Assembly: GCA_937923175.1 (NCBI GenBank)
Contig: CALALB010000015.1
Span: 1-63,161, forward strand
Direction: 5' to 3'
Length of the DNA: 63,161 nt
Origin: an uncultured Chromatiaceae bacterium
GTDB taxonomy: Bacteria; Pseudomonadota; Gammaproteobacteria; Chromatiales; Chromatiaceae
Under the pieces are notes generated by a model, which did not search any database, had not been told where the DNA came from, and saw only the letters and a list, made by a program, of their open reading frames with translations. The translations under genes were made by a program, and so were the position numbers. This document shows positions 39,599-46,928 of this stretch, piece by piece (the first letter of the stretch is position 1; each line of letters begins with the position of its first letter).

Positions 39599-39934
39599 GG
39601 ATCCACCCTCCGCTTGAGCGCAGGCGTCTGGGGAGGATGCCGGCAGATGGACGGGTGCCCTTGGGTCGATCCCCGCTAGCAAAAATACAAACGCCAGGAC
39701 CTCGGCGACGGCGACGTAAAGCTCACGCGGGATCTCGGTACCCAGGGGAACCTGGGCGAGGGCTTCGACAAGCACAGGGTCGTTGTGCAGCGGGATATTG
39801 TGTTCGGCAGCGATCTTGAGGATCTGCTCGGCGGTAAGTCCAGTGCCGATCGCTGTAACACGCGGGGCATGCTCGCGGTCCCAGGCAAGGGCGACGGCCT
39901 TGGTGAGGGTGCGGCGATCTGAGGAGGAGGTCAT
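39584..39934 (-). CDS. FlhB C-terminal-domain homolog (FlhX-like)
   Basis: A 116-residue stand-alone copy of the cytoplasmic C-terminal domain of FlhB, the export-gate switch of the flagellar type III apparatus. AVALAWDREHAPRVTAIG, AEHNIPLHNDPVLVEAL and VPLGTEIPRELYVAVAEVLAFVF match the part of FlhB after the NPTH cleavage site; NPTH itself and the membrane part are absent. Such proteins can substitute for the released FlhB fragment and often lie beside fliK, as here. Its ATG overlaps the fliK stop (ATGA). The last 20 residues are Ala/Pro-rich and poorly conserved. Confidence 0.9.
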   Translation of the reverse strand: MTSSSDRRTLTKAVALAWDREHAPRVTAIGTGLTAEQILKIAAEHNIPLHNDPVLVEALAQVPLGTEIPRELYVAVAEVLAFVFLLAGIDPRAPVHLPASSPDACAQAEGGSLARG

Positions 39935-41532
39935 GCGCGCTCGCTGAAAAGGGCGATCTGGCCGGGCCGGGTCGGGGGATCGATGGGGCGCTGTCCGGCA
40001 TAAAGGGCGGCGACAGCGATGTCACGCGCCTCAAGGCGGGCGCGCAGCTCATCGAGATGATTGCGGATCAGCTCGGCTCCTGCCGACTCAGCCGCCTGAA
40101 AGCAGCCGTGCAAACGAGCCTCGCACAGGGTCAAGCGGATCTGCAGGGGGCCGAGCTGGGGAAGATCCAGGCGCAACTGGATGGTCCATGAGGGCTGAGC
40201 CTCTGGGGAGTGGTGCGCGCGCTGGATATCCGCCTCCAACGCCAGAACGCCGCTTGCGGTCTGAAAAGGCAGTTCCATAAGCCAGTGCAGCTGACCCGCT
40301 GGGCTGTCGAGCGACTGGAGTTGGCGGGTGATGACCTGCTTGATCATGGCCTCGACCTCGCGTTCGAGTTGATTGAGACGCAGCTGTTCTGGGACAGGGC
40401 GTTGTTGGCCCAGCTCGTCTGGCAAGGCTGGCACACGGGAGGCGGCATGCTCAGAGAGGTCTGGGGTAGACAGGCGGGGATTGCCCTGCTCAACTCCCTG
40501 GCGGGCGGCGCTGACTCCATCTTCAGGGTAGGCTGGATCAGGCGGCTGGCGATCGGCCGCAGCGGGTTCAACCGCCGGGTCGGTCGCTGTCAGAAGGGAT
40601 GGTCCACCATCGCCGTTTGGGGAACCCTCTCGGCTAGGGATTAAGCTGGGCGCTCCTGAACCCGTGCTGGCAGGGGGAGCGGTCCCCCTTGCCAAGGGCA
40701 GCGGCTGACCTTGCAATGGCCCAGGCTCTGGGTCCCCAGGGGCCGGATCGGCGGTTTGAGCCGGCAGATCCGCTGGGCGCGCCCCTGCCCTCCGCAGCGC
40801 CTGGGCCAGGGCTAGGAGCTGGCCCTTGAGATCCGAGGTCAATCTATCCACCCCCCCTGGGTCGCGCGCCACCTGAGCCAGATGCGCCTCAAGCCAGAGG
40901 CCTGACCGTTCGATGGCGCGGGCCAAGGGATCTGGCTTGGTCAGTTCAGCGACCGTGGCCAACTGATTGAGCACGCTCAGCAATGCCTGCTGAACCTGAG
41001 TTAGCGTGGCTTGGTGGGTGCCTGAATGACTGAACAGGGGGTGGATTGCGCCCTGCGACTGATTGCCGAGATCACTGAGCCCAAACTGGGCAGCCAGGCG
41101 CGCTAGGGTAGAGGCAAGCGGTTGGGCTGAGGGCCAAAATTGGCGAAACTGCTGATCCAGCCAGGCGCGACCCTCGGCCAGCAGTGTATGGCTCGGATTG
41201 GGCAAGGTCTGAGCAGCCTGAGGGATAAGCCGCAGGCTGAGGATTGGGCGAGTCGCAATCACCTCAGCGCGCATAGGCATCGCCGCCTGACCGCTGTTGG
41301 CCTCTGGCATGACCCCGCTGAGCCGCGCCTGGATGCCGGTGATCCAGACCGTGGAGGCGTCCGAGGGACGCACTTGGATCTCCACCAAGCCTCGGCCGAG
41401 GGCGCGCGTGGGGATGAGCTCGACCTGCATCCCGACCTGAAACTGCCGGCTCAGATTGAGCGCCTCGATTGAGAGACGGGCGCGCGCAGCATGCGCATTG
41501 GTCAGATCCGGAATCTGGCCGGGGCCGTCCAT
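39931..41532 (-). CDS. fliK: Flagellar hook-length control protein FliK
   Basis: A 533-residue protein, the molecular ruler that stops hook growth and switches the flagellar export apparatus to late substrates. The middle (about 245-370) is the long Pro/Ala/Asp-rich linker typical of FliK. The C-terminal export-switch domain (about 420-515) includes LEADIQRAHH, WTIQLRLDLPQLGPLQIRL and LRARLEARDIAVAALYAGQ. The ATG at 41532 is chosen, 10 bp after the flgN stop; a further upstream start would overlap flgN by 62 bp. Next to flhB-like, flgN and flgM, it forms a minus-strand late-assembly operon. Confidence 0.88.
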   Translation of the reverse strand: MDGPGQIPDLTNAHAARARLSIEALNLSRQFQVGMQVELIPTRALGRGLVEIQVRPSDASTVWITGIQARLSGVMPEANSGQAAMPMRAEVIATRPILSLRLIPQAAQTLPNPSHTLLAEGRAWLDQQFRQFWPSAQPLASTLARLAAQFGLSDLGNQSQGAIHPLFSHSGTHQATLTQVQQALLSVLNQLATVAELTKPDPLARAIERSGLWLEAHLAQVARDPGGVDRLTSDLKGQLLALAQALRRAGARPADLPAQTADPAPGDPEPGPLQGQPLPLARGTAPPASTGSGAPSLIPSREGSPNGDGGPSLLTATDPAVEPAAADRQPPDPAYPEDGVSAARQGVEQGNPRLSTPDLSEHAASRVPALPDELGQQRPVPEQLRLNQLEREVEAMIKQVITRQLQSLDSPAGQLHWLMELPFQTASGVLALEADIQRAHHSPEAQPSWTIQLRLDLPQLGPLQIRLTLCEARLHGCFQAAESAGAELIRNHLDELRARLEARDIAVAALYAGQRPIDPPTRPGQIALFSERA

Positions 41533-41542
41533 GATCGCCCAC

Positions 41543-42043
41543 TCAGGCCTGATCGAGGGTGCGCCCAGTTTGGCCGCTGCCCACCGGGCGGCCACGTGGA
41601 TCATAGGTCGTGGCTTCTGCCGCCTCGCCCAAGAGCAGGCTCAGACCGAGCGCAATCCGCCGCTGCTGGCGCTCGATCAAGCGCCCGAGCTCGCGATTCA
41701 AGCGCTCGCAGTAACGGGCCTCCTCAAGTAGCTCGGACCACTGATCCAAGGTCCGATCGCCTGGATCTTGCGCCTCGATAAACCGCTCGATCCCCTCGGT
41801 CGTAAAGGCAAAGCCGTTTCTCTCGACCGCCGCACGCAATGCCGCGATTCTTGATTCCAGGTCAGCGACCAAAGGTCGGGTGGCATCGAGCCGGTGTTGG
41901 AGCCCCTGGAGATCCTTGGCCTCAATGGCCTGTGCCTCCTCCTCCAGCAGCACCGCCAAACGGCGCATCCCCTCGCGCACCTGTCCGAGGGTATCGGCGA
42001 AGGTCTCAGTGGAGACACCCTGATTGGCCGAGGCGGGGTTCAC
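41543..42043 (-). CDS. flgN: Flagellar export chaperone FlgN
   Basis: A 166-residue, almost wholly helical protein (long coiled coil, about 18-145), the length and profile of FlgN, the chaperone that delivers the hook-filament junction proteins FlgK and FlgL to the export gate. LAVLLEEEAQAIEAKDLQGL and the final RQQRRIALGLSLLLGEAAEATTYDPRGR match the family. Its ATG overlaps the flgM stop (ATGA). Its clients flgK and flgL lie at the far end of the plus-strand operon. Confidence 0.88.
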   Translation of the reverse strand: MNPASANQGVSTETFADTLGQVREGMRRLAVLLEEEAQAIEAKDLQGLQHRLDATRPLVADLESRIAALRAAVERNGFAFTTEGIERFIEAQDPGDRTLDQWSELLEEARYCERLNRELGRLIERQQRRIALGLSLLLGEAAEATTYDPRGRPVGSGQTGRTLDQA

Positions 42044-42342
42044 ACCAATGAACCTTCAAACTGGAGGATGTGCTGGGCCAGGCGCTGATTATCGATCTCG
42101 TAGCGCCCTTCCGCGATTGCCGCACGCAGCGCAGCAACACGCTGCTCGTCGATCGGCGTGCCCTGGGCCTCGCCGCGCGCTGTCTTAAGGGTTTTGGCCG
42201 CTGTGGTGAGCGTGACCGAATCCTCAGCAGCCAGCCTGGGCTCACCCTTGCCTATCTCTTGCGTCGATGCGCTCGCTCGCGCCTTGCTGGAGACCGGGGG
42301 TTCGGTGCGCAGATTGGTTCCGCTAGGAGGTTTGATGTCCAT
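42040..42342 (-). CDS. flgM: Anti-sigma-28 factor FlgM
   Basis: A 100-residue protein that holds FliA (sigma-28) inactive until it is exported through the finished hook. The N-terminus is the disordered, Ser/Thr/Lys-rich export half. The C-terminal half (PIDEQRVAALRAAIAEGRY, then IDNQRLAQHILQFE) holds the sigma-binding helices. A sigma-28-type promoter lies 35 bp upstream (see that entry), the expected feedback arrangement. It is the first gene of the flgM-flgN-fliK-flhB-like group and lies 74 bp after flgA. Confidence 0.93.
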   Translation of the reverse strand: MDIKPPSGTNLRTEPPVSSKARASASTQEIGKGEPRLAAEDSVTLTTAAKTLKTARGEAQGTPIDEQRVAALRAAIAEGRYEIDNQRLAQHILQFEGSLV

Positions 42343-42376
42343 GGGATTGGTCCGAAGTCGTTGGATTACGCCTTGA

Positions 42377-42403
42377 ATATCGGCGAGGCTCGAAAAAACT
42401 GTA
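42377..42403 (-). promoter_or_regulatory. Sigma-28 (FliA)-type promoter of flgM
   Basis: Read on the minus strand: TACAGTTT (42403-42396), an 11-bp spacer, GCCGATAT (42384-42377). This matches the sigma-28 consensus TAAAGTTT-N11-GCCGATAA at 7 of 8 bases in each half (TACAGTTT differs at one, GCCGATAT at the last) with exact spacing. The predicted start lies near 42370, about 28 bp before the flgM ATG. FlgM made from this promoter would oppose its own sigma factor. Confidence 0.8.
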
Positions 42404-42416
42404 GCTCTTGTTGCAG

Positions 42417-43148
42417 TCAGCGTACAGCGATTCGCACAGTATCAGCGGATTCAACATAGCCCTCGACGATGCGTTTGGATGAGCTGTTGCGAATCCGAAT
42501 GCGTTGGCCAAGGCGTCCATCCTCCAACGCAATACCCTTCATCTGCACGGTCAAACCAGGTTTGACCGCATAGATTGTGATCTCTTGACCGCGTTTAATA
42601 AGGGGCGGCTGTTCGACATGGGCTGGGATAAGGACCTGTCCTGCTGCCAGGCGCCGGCGTGTCCTAAGCCCAATGACCGATTCGAGGTCGCTGAAATAGC
42701 CGCTGGTCAGGGATGAAACGGCCTGGCGTTCCAGCCTCAGATCAGCGGGTCCGATCATCTGCTGGCGCTCGACTGGGCGGTCGAGTACTACGACCGAGAG
42801 ATAACGCTCGATACGCACCGGGATGAACAGCGACCAGCTCACCGGGCCTGCACACCGGACCTGGATGGTCGTTTGGCCCTCGCGCCGCGCCCCAGGTGCC
42901 AATTGAGCGGTTGGCACCTGAGCGCAACGGGTCAATTGGAGGCGCTGATCCAGTTGTCCAACCTGAATCTCGATCTCACCATCGAGACCGTCCGTCAGGG
43001 TAACGGCAAAATCGTGCGCTATTGCCCGGATACGGGCGATGGACTCGGTCTGTCCCTCAGGCTCAGCGCGAATGCCAGCGGCAACCAGCAACAGGACGAC
43101 CCAGGCAAAGCGTACGGCGCGATCTCGATCAGACAGGATCGAATTCAT
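42417..43148 (-). CDS. flgA: Flagellar P-ring assembly chaperone FlgA
   Basis: A 243-residue periplasmic chaperone that helps FlgI form the P ring. A signal peptide covers about residues 1-28 (VRFAWVVLLLVAAGIRAEP). An SAF/chaperone fold follows: VVVLDRPVERQQMIGPADL, LRTRRRLAAGQVLIPAHVE, IKRGQEITIYAVKPGLTVQM and IRIRNSSSKRIVEGYV are all FlgA hallmarks. The ATG at 43148 is preferred over an upstream TTG because it has GGAG 6 bp before it and a normal signal peptide. It is divergent from cheV, as in pseudomonads. Confidence 0.93.
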   Translation of the reverse strand: MNSILSDRDRAVRFAWVVLLLVAAGIRAEPEGQTESIARIRAIAHDFAVTLTDGLDGEIEIQVGQLDQRLQLTRCAQVPTAQLAPGARREGQTTIQVRCAGPVSWSLFIPVRIERYLSVVVLDRPVERQQMIGPADLRLERQAVSSLTSGYFSDLESVIGLRTRRRLAAGQVLIPAHVEQPPLIKRGQEITIYAVKPGLTVQMKGIALEDGRLGQRIRIRNSSSKRIVEGYVESADTVRIAVR

Positions 43149-43310
43149 CCAAGGCTCCGCGATCAACCGGGGTTTTAACCGAATATCAAGCAGGAAATAG
43201 ACCGTTCAGGCGGACTTGGACTCTCTGAACCCAATCGCCTGAAGCGAGGCGCGGCTGTTACACTGTGCAGCAAGTGCCCCTGGGCCTTTGCAAAAGCGGT
43301 GGTTGCACAC

Positions 43311-44240
43311 ATGGTTCAATTCATCTCGGATGTCGATCAGCGGACCCGGCTGGCCGGGCAAAACCGCATGGAACTCCTGCTGTTTTATCTAGGGACCCCC
43401 CAGCTCTTTGGGATCAATGTCTTCAAGGTGCGCGAGGTGATCGCCAAGCCGACCTTAAGACACCTACCGGGTTCAAGCCCCCTGGTGTGCGGGGTAGCGA
43501 CCATCCGGGGACGCACGGTCTCGGTGATCGATCTGGCGCGGGCCATCGGTTTTGCCCCGATGCCGGTCGATCAAAACAATGACGCCAAGGTGATCGTTGC
43601 CGAGTTCAATCGCGCTGTCCAGGGCTTTTGGGTGTCGGCAGTCGAGCGCATCGTCAATGTCAATTGGGAACAGGTCAAGCCACCGCCACGCGGGACCGAG
43701 CGCGAGAGCTATCTGGTGGCAGTGACCGAGGTCAATGGCCAGCTTGTCGAGATCATCGATGTCGAGCGGGTCTTTGCCCAGATCAACAACCTCGACACCC
43801 ATGTCGCCCCTGACGTGCAAGCCGAGGCGGCGGTCTTACCCCATGACCGGCGCATCCTGGTGGTCGATGATTCACTGGTTGCGCGCAAACAGATCGAACG
43901 GACGATCACCGAGCTCGGCTTTCGCACCGAGAGCTGGCCGGATGGCAAGGCGGCGCTCGACTATCTCGAAGAGCTCGCTGCAGCCGATCTGGTCGATCAG
44001 TCGATCGAACTGATCATCTCGGATATCGAGATGCCGCGAATGGATGGTTATACACTCACCCGCAAGATCCGCGAGCATCCTAAGCTGAAACATCTGTGTG
44101 TGATCCTGCATTCCTCTTTAAGCGGCCAGTTTAATGTCGATATGGTGCGCCAGGTCGGTGCCGATGACTTTCTCGCCAAGTTCGATCCAACCGAGTTGGG
44201 GATGGCTGTCTTGAAATATGCACGCCATGATTCGAGGTAA
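43311..44240 (+). CDS. cheV: Chemotaxis coupling protein CheV
   Basis: A 309-residue protein with an N-terminal CheW-like domain (1-150; QRTRLAGQNRMELLLFYLG, VFKVREVIAKP, ATIRGRTVSVIDLARAIG) and a C-terminal response-regulator receiver domain (about 175-305). The receiver has the acidic pair in VVDDS and the phospho-acceptor aspartate in ELIISDIEMPRMDG, then the conserved Lys in DDFLAKFDP. It couples receptors to CheA and can be tuned by phosphorylation. The ATG at 43311 gives the family N-terminus (12 residues before QRT); a GTG four codons earlier is unlikely. cheR follows after 6 bp. Confidence 0.94.
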   Translation: MVQFISDVDQRTRLAGQNRMELLLFYLGTPQLFGINVFKVREVIAKPTLRHLPGSSPLVCGVATIRGRTVSVIDLARAIGFAPMPVDQNNDAKVIVAEFNRAVQGFWVSAVERIVNVNWEQVKPPPRGTERESYLVAVTEVNGQLVEIIDVERVFAQINNLDTHVAPDVQAEAAVLPHDRRILVVDDSLVARKQIERTITELGFRTESWPDGKAALDYLEELAAADLVDQSIELIISDIEMPRMDGYTLTRKIREHPKLKHLCVILHSSLSGQFNVDMVRQVGADDFLAKFDPTELGMAVLKYARHDSR

Positions 44241-44246
44241 CCTCGT

Positions 44247-45059
44247 GTGATCGATGCCCAGGATTACGCCGAGTTCGCCCGATTCTTGGCCGATTGTTGT
44301 GGGCTAGTGCTGGGCGAAAACCGCCAGTATCTCGTCGCCAGCCGCTTGTCACGCCTACTCGATGAGCTCGGCTATCAGCGGGTCGAGGATCTGTTGCGGG
44401 CCCTGCGTCAATCGAATGACCCCAAGCTCAAATCCCGGGTCATCGATGCCATGATGACCAATGAGACTTCCTGGTTTCGCGATGGCTATCCCTTTGAGAT
44501 CCTGCGCCAGCTGATTCTGCCCGAACTTGAAAAACGCAAAAGGCCCATCCGCATCTGGTCAGCCGCCTGTTCCAGCGGTCAGGAGCCCTATAGCATCGCC
44601 ATGGTGGTTGCCGAATGGGAGGCCAGCTTTCCACCCAAGGCCGCAGCCGTCAGCATCCTGGCGACCGATCTATCCGAAAGCGTGCTTGCTGAGGCGCGCG
44701 CTGGGATCTATGACGACCTGAGCATCGCGCGCGGCCTAAGCCCTGAGCGTCTCCAGCGTTATTTCGATAAGACCGACAAGGGCTATCGCATCAAGCCCGA
44801 GATCCAGCAACGGGTGCGTTTTCAAAAGCTCAATCTGCTTGAGCCCTACACCGCGCTGGGGCGATTTGAGGTGATCTTCTGCCGCAATGTGCTGATCTAT
44901 TTCTCGGCCCAAACCAAGCGTCAAATCCTTGACGGCATGGCGCGGCAGATGGACCCCGGCGGTTATCTCTTCGTCGGCGCATCCGAGGCGGTGACCGCCT
45001 ATACCGATGCCTTCGAGCTATTTCGCACCCCCTATGGCAGCGTCATGCGCCGCCGCTGA
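44247..45059 (+). CDS. cheR: Chemotaxis protein methyltransferase CheR
   Basis: A 270-residue SAM-dependent enzyme that methylates glutamates on chemoreceptors. The N-terminal helical domain (about 1-70) is followed by the methyltransferase fold. TNETSWFRDGYPFEIL, IRIWSAACSSGQEPYSIAM (SAM binding), LATDLSESVLAEARAG and FEVIFCRNVLIYFS are CheR signatures, and GGYLFVGASE closes the fold. The start is GTG at 44247, 6 bp after the cheV stop. No receptor gene is nearby, so it probably serves the whole chemotaxis system. Confidence 0.95.
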   Translation: MIDAQDYAEFARFLADCCGLVLGENRQYLVASRLSRLLDELGYQRVEDLLRALRQSNDPKLKSRVIDAMMTNETSWFRDGYPFEILRQLILPELEKRKRPIRIWSAACSSGQEPYSIAMVVAEWEASFPPKAAAVSILATDLSESVLAEARAGIYDDLSIARGLSPERLQRYFDKTDKGYRIKPEIQQRVRFQKLNLLEPYTALGRFEVIFCRNVLIYFSAQTKRQILDGMARQMDPGGYLFVGASEAVTAYTDAFELFRTPYGSVMRRR

Positions 45060-45107
45060 AGAGTCGCTCTGAAAAATCCCTTCATTGCGGCGTGGTCCGG
45101 AACGGAA

Positions 45108-45128
45108 TCCAGACCAGTCGAGTCTGGA
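45108..45128 (+). terminator. Hairpin after cheR
   Basis: TCCAGAC and GTCTGGA form a perfect 7-bp stem with a 7-nt loop, about 50 bp after the cheR stop and before the flgB promoter. No T-run follows, so it is only a candidate terminator. Confidence 0.35.
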
Positions 45129-45306
45129 CCTGCCGATCTACTCGCTCCCCAAGAGGGCGCCGCCTTTTGGAGTATCACCCTAAGGTCTGGTGTCAGGCTG
45201 AATGCCCCCCAATCCTAGGCTGAGCGGGCAGGGAGGCTTTAGATCGAAACACCCAGCCTGGACCTGTGTTCCACTCGAGGGCCACTCGCCGGTCCATTCA
45301 TCGTCT

Positions 45307-45322
45307 CTGGCATCCTGTTTGC
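45307..45322 (+). promoter_or_regulatory. Sigma-54 (RpoN)-type promoter of the flgB operon
   Basis: TGGCATCCTGTTTGCA matches the -24/-12 consensus TGGCAC-N5-TTGCA with one mismatch; the invariant GG (45308-45309) and GC (45320-45321) are exactly 10 bp apart. The start would be near 45333, 28 bp before the flgB ATG. RpoN control of flgB-type operons through FleQ/FleR is established in pseudomonads. Upstream enhancer sites were not identified by eye. Confidence 0.8.
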
Positions 45323-45360
45323 ATTTGATTCGGGCAAAACCTGGCCCGGATGTCAGTCTC

Positions 45361-45771
45361 ATGAGCACTCTGTCACTCGATAAGGCCTTTGGGGTCTTGC
45401 CCTCTGCGGTCCTGATCAAGGCCCGCCGGGCAGAGCTTCTGGCCTCGAATCTCGCCAATATCGACACGCCCAATTACAAGGCGCGCGACTTTCATTTCAC
45501 CCGGATTCTGGCTGAGGCCGAGGACCTGATCGATCGCATGGAGCTTGTCACCACTGATACCAATCATCTGACCAATAAGCCAAATAAGGAAAAGGCGCTC
45601 AAACCTGAATTGCTCTATCGCATCCCCGCCCAACCCTCGCTGGATGGCAATACAGTCGATCCACAATTAGAACGCGCGGCATTTGCCGAGAACACCATGC
45701 ATTATCAAAGTACGCTCGAGTTTCTCGATCGCCGGGTGGCTAGCCTGCGAGCCGCCTTGAGAAAGGAGTAA
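45361..45771 (+). CDS. flgB: Flagellar basal-body proximal rod protein FlgB
   Basis: A 136-residue rod subunit exported by the flagellar type III system. It begins MSTLSLDKAFGVL and contains the rod motif LLASNLANIDTPNYKARDF, then LRAALRKE at the end. The ATG at 45361 gives the normal family length; a longer open frame upstream has no rod-protein features and lies across the sigma-54 promoter. First gene of the twelve-step rod/hook operon (the flgC ATG follows after 4 bp). Confidence 0.95.
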   Translation: MSTLSLDKAFGVLPSAVLIKARRAELLASNLANIDTPNYKARDFHFTRILAEAEDLIDRMELVTTDTNHLTNKPNKEKALKPELLYRIPAQPSLDGNTVDPQLERAAFAENTMHYQSTLEFLDRRVASLRAALRKE

Positions 45772-45775
45772 GGCA

Positions 45776-46195
45776 ATGACCGATCTCTTTCGTATCTTCA
45801 ATACCTCTGCATCGGCGCTGACTGCCCAATCGGTGCGCTTGAATACCGTAGCATCCAATCTCGCCAATGCTGCAACTGCTGCGCCAACACCAGAAAAGAC
45901 CTATCGCTCTAAGCAGGTCTTGTTTCAGACTATTCTGGATGAGAATGACCCTACAAATGTGGCTATGCCAGTACGGGTCTCGGGAATCGTCGATGGTAAA
46001 GACGAGCCTATTCCGACCTATGAGCCCAATCATCCACAGGCCAATGACCAGGGATATGTCTATCGGCCCGCGATCAATGTCGTCGAGGAGATGGCCAATA
46101 TGATCTCGGCGGCGCGTAGCTATGAGGCAAATGTCGAGGTGATCACGACCACCCGCGCCCTGTTGCAAAAGACCTTGCAAGTGGGAAAGGCCTGA
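45776..46195 (+). CDS. flgC: Flagellar basal-body rod protein FlgC
   Basis: A 139-residue proximal rod subunit. It has the N-terminal rod signature NTSASALTAQSVRLNTVAS followed by NLANA, and the C-terminal D0 helix with YEANVEVITTTRALLQKTL. In order with flgB and flgD, it builds the proximal rod in the periplasm. Length and both terminal helices are normal. Confidence 0.95.
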   Translation: MTDLFRIFNTSASALTAQSVRLNTVASNLANAATAAPTPEKTYRSKQVLFQTILDENDPTNVAMPVRVSGIVDGKDEPIPTYEPNHPQANDQGYVYRPAINVVEEMANMISAARSYEANVEVITTTRALLQKTLQVGKA

Positions 46196-46216
46196 TCGGA
46201 TCTAGGATAAGCCGCC

Positions 46217-46906
46217 ATGACTGAACTGACGAGCGATTATCTAAAAAAACTGGGTCTCACCCCTTATGGCTCTGGATCGACCAGTGGTTCCACCAAAAAG
46301 AGCAACGAGCTTGGTCAAGAAGACTTCCTCAAATTGATGATCACCCAATTGACCTATCAGGATCCGACCAATCCTGTTAAAAACGAAGATTTCGTCGCCC
46401 AGATGGCCCAGTTTTCATCAGTCACCGGTATCCAAGAATTAAAAACTTCTTTTGAGTCACTGTCTCAGACCCTATTACAAGGTCAGGCACTGAATGCTGC
46501 GACCCTGGTCGGTAAAAAGGTCCTGGTGCCAGCAAGCAGGATCGAGCTGGGTGAGGGACAGGGAATCAGCGGTGCAATCGATCTCAGTGAGTCGGCCAAT
46601 CAGGTCAAGGTAGAGATTTATGACACCAGCGGTCAATTGGTCCAAACCCTGGATCTGGGTTCACTAAATGCCGGTATTCAGGACTTTACCTGGGATGGCC
46701 AGCTGGCCAATGGATCTACAGCGCCTGCCGGGACCTATGAAGTGAAGATCAGCGCCCAGGTCAATGGCAAGACCCAGGCGCTTCCGAGTTATCTCTATGG
46801 TCAGGTGCGCAGCGTCTCAGCCGAGAGTTCAGCAACTGGTCTCATGCTCGATGTACAGGGAATCGGTAGCACCAGTTTCTCGGATGTCCTGCGGGTAAGT
46901 GGATAG
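46217..46906 (+). CDS. flgD: Flagellar hook-cap protein FlgD
   Basis: A 229-residue scaffold that caps the growing hook. The N-terminal export/cap motif is LGQEDFLKLMITQLTYQDP with PVKNEDFVAQMAQFSSV. The middle and C-terminus form the Tudor/FnIII-like part: VKVEIYDTSGQLVQTLDLG, AGIQDFTWDGQ and APAGTYEVKISA. The Gly-Ser-rich stretch at 18-33 is a flexible linker. Length is normal, and flgE follows. Confidence 0.95.
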   Translation: MTELTSDYLKKLGLTPYGSGSTSGSTKKSNELGQEDFLKLMITQLTYQDPTNPVKNEDFVAQMAQFSSVTGIQELKTSFESLSQTLLQGQALNAATLVGKKVLVPASRIELGEGQGISGAIDLSESANQVKVEIYDTSGQLVQTLDLGSLNAGIQDFTWDGQLANGSTAPAGTYEVKISAQVNGKTQALPSYLYGQVRSVSAESSATGLMLDVQGIGSTSFSDVLRVSG

Positions 46907-46928
46907 CATCAGTGGAGGAGAGATCATC

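Noticed and set aside
43167-43310. Sigma-54 or sigma-28 promoter between flgA and cheV
   Set aside because: Checked both strands; no GG-N10-GC pair with a good TGGCA/TTGC context and no sigma-28 match were found.
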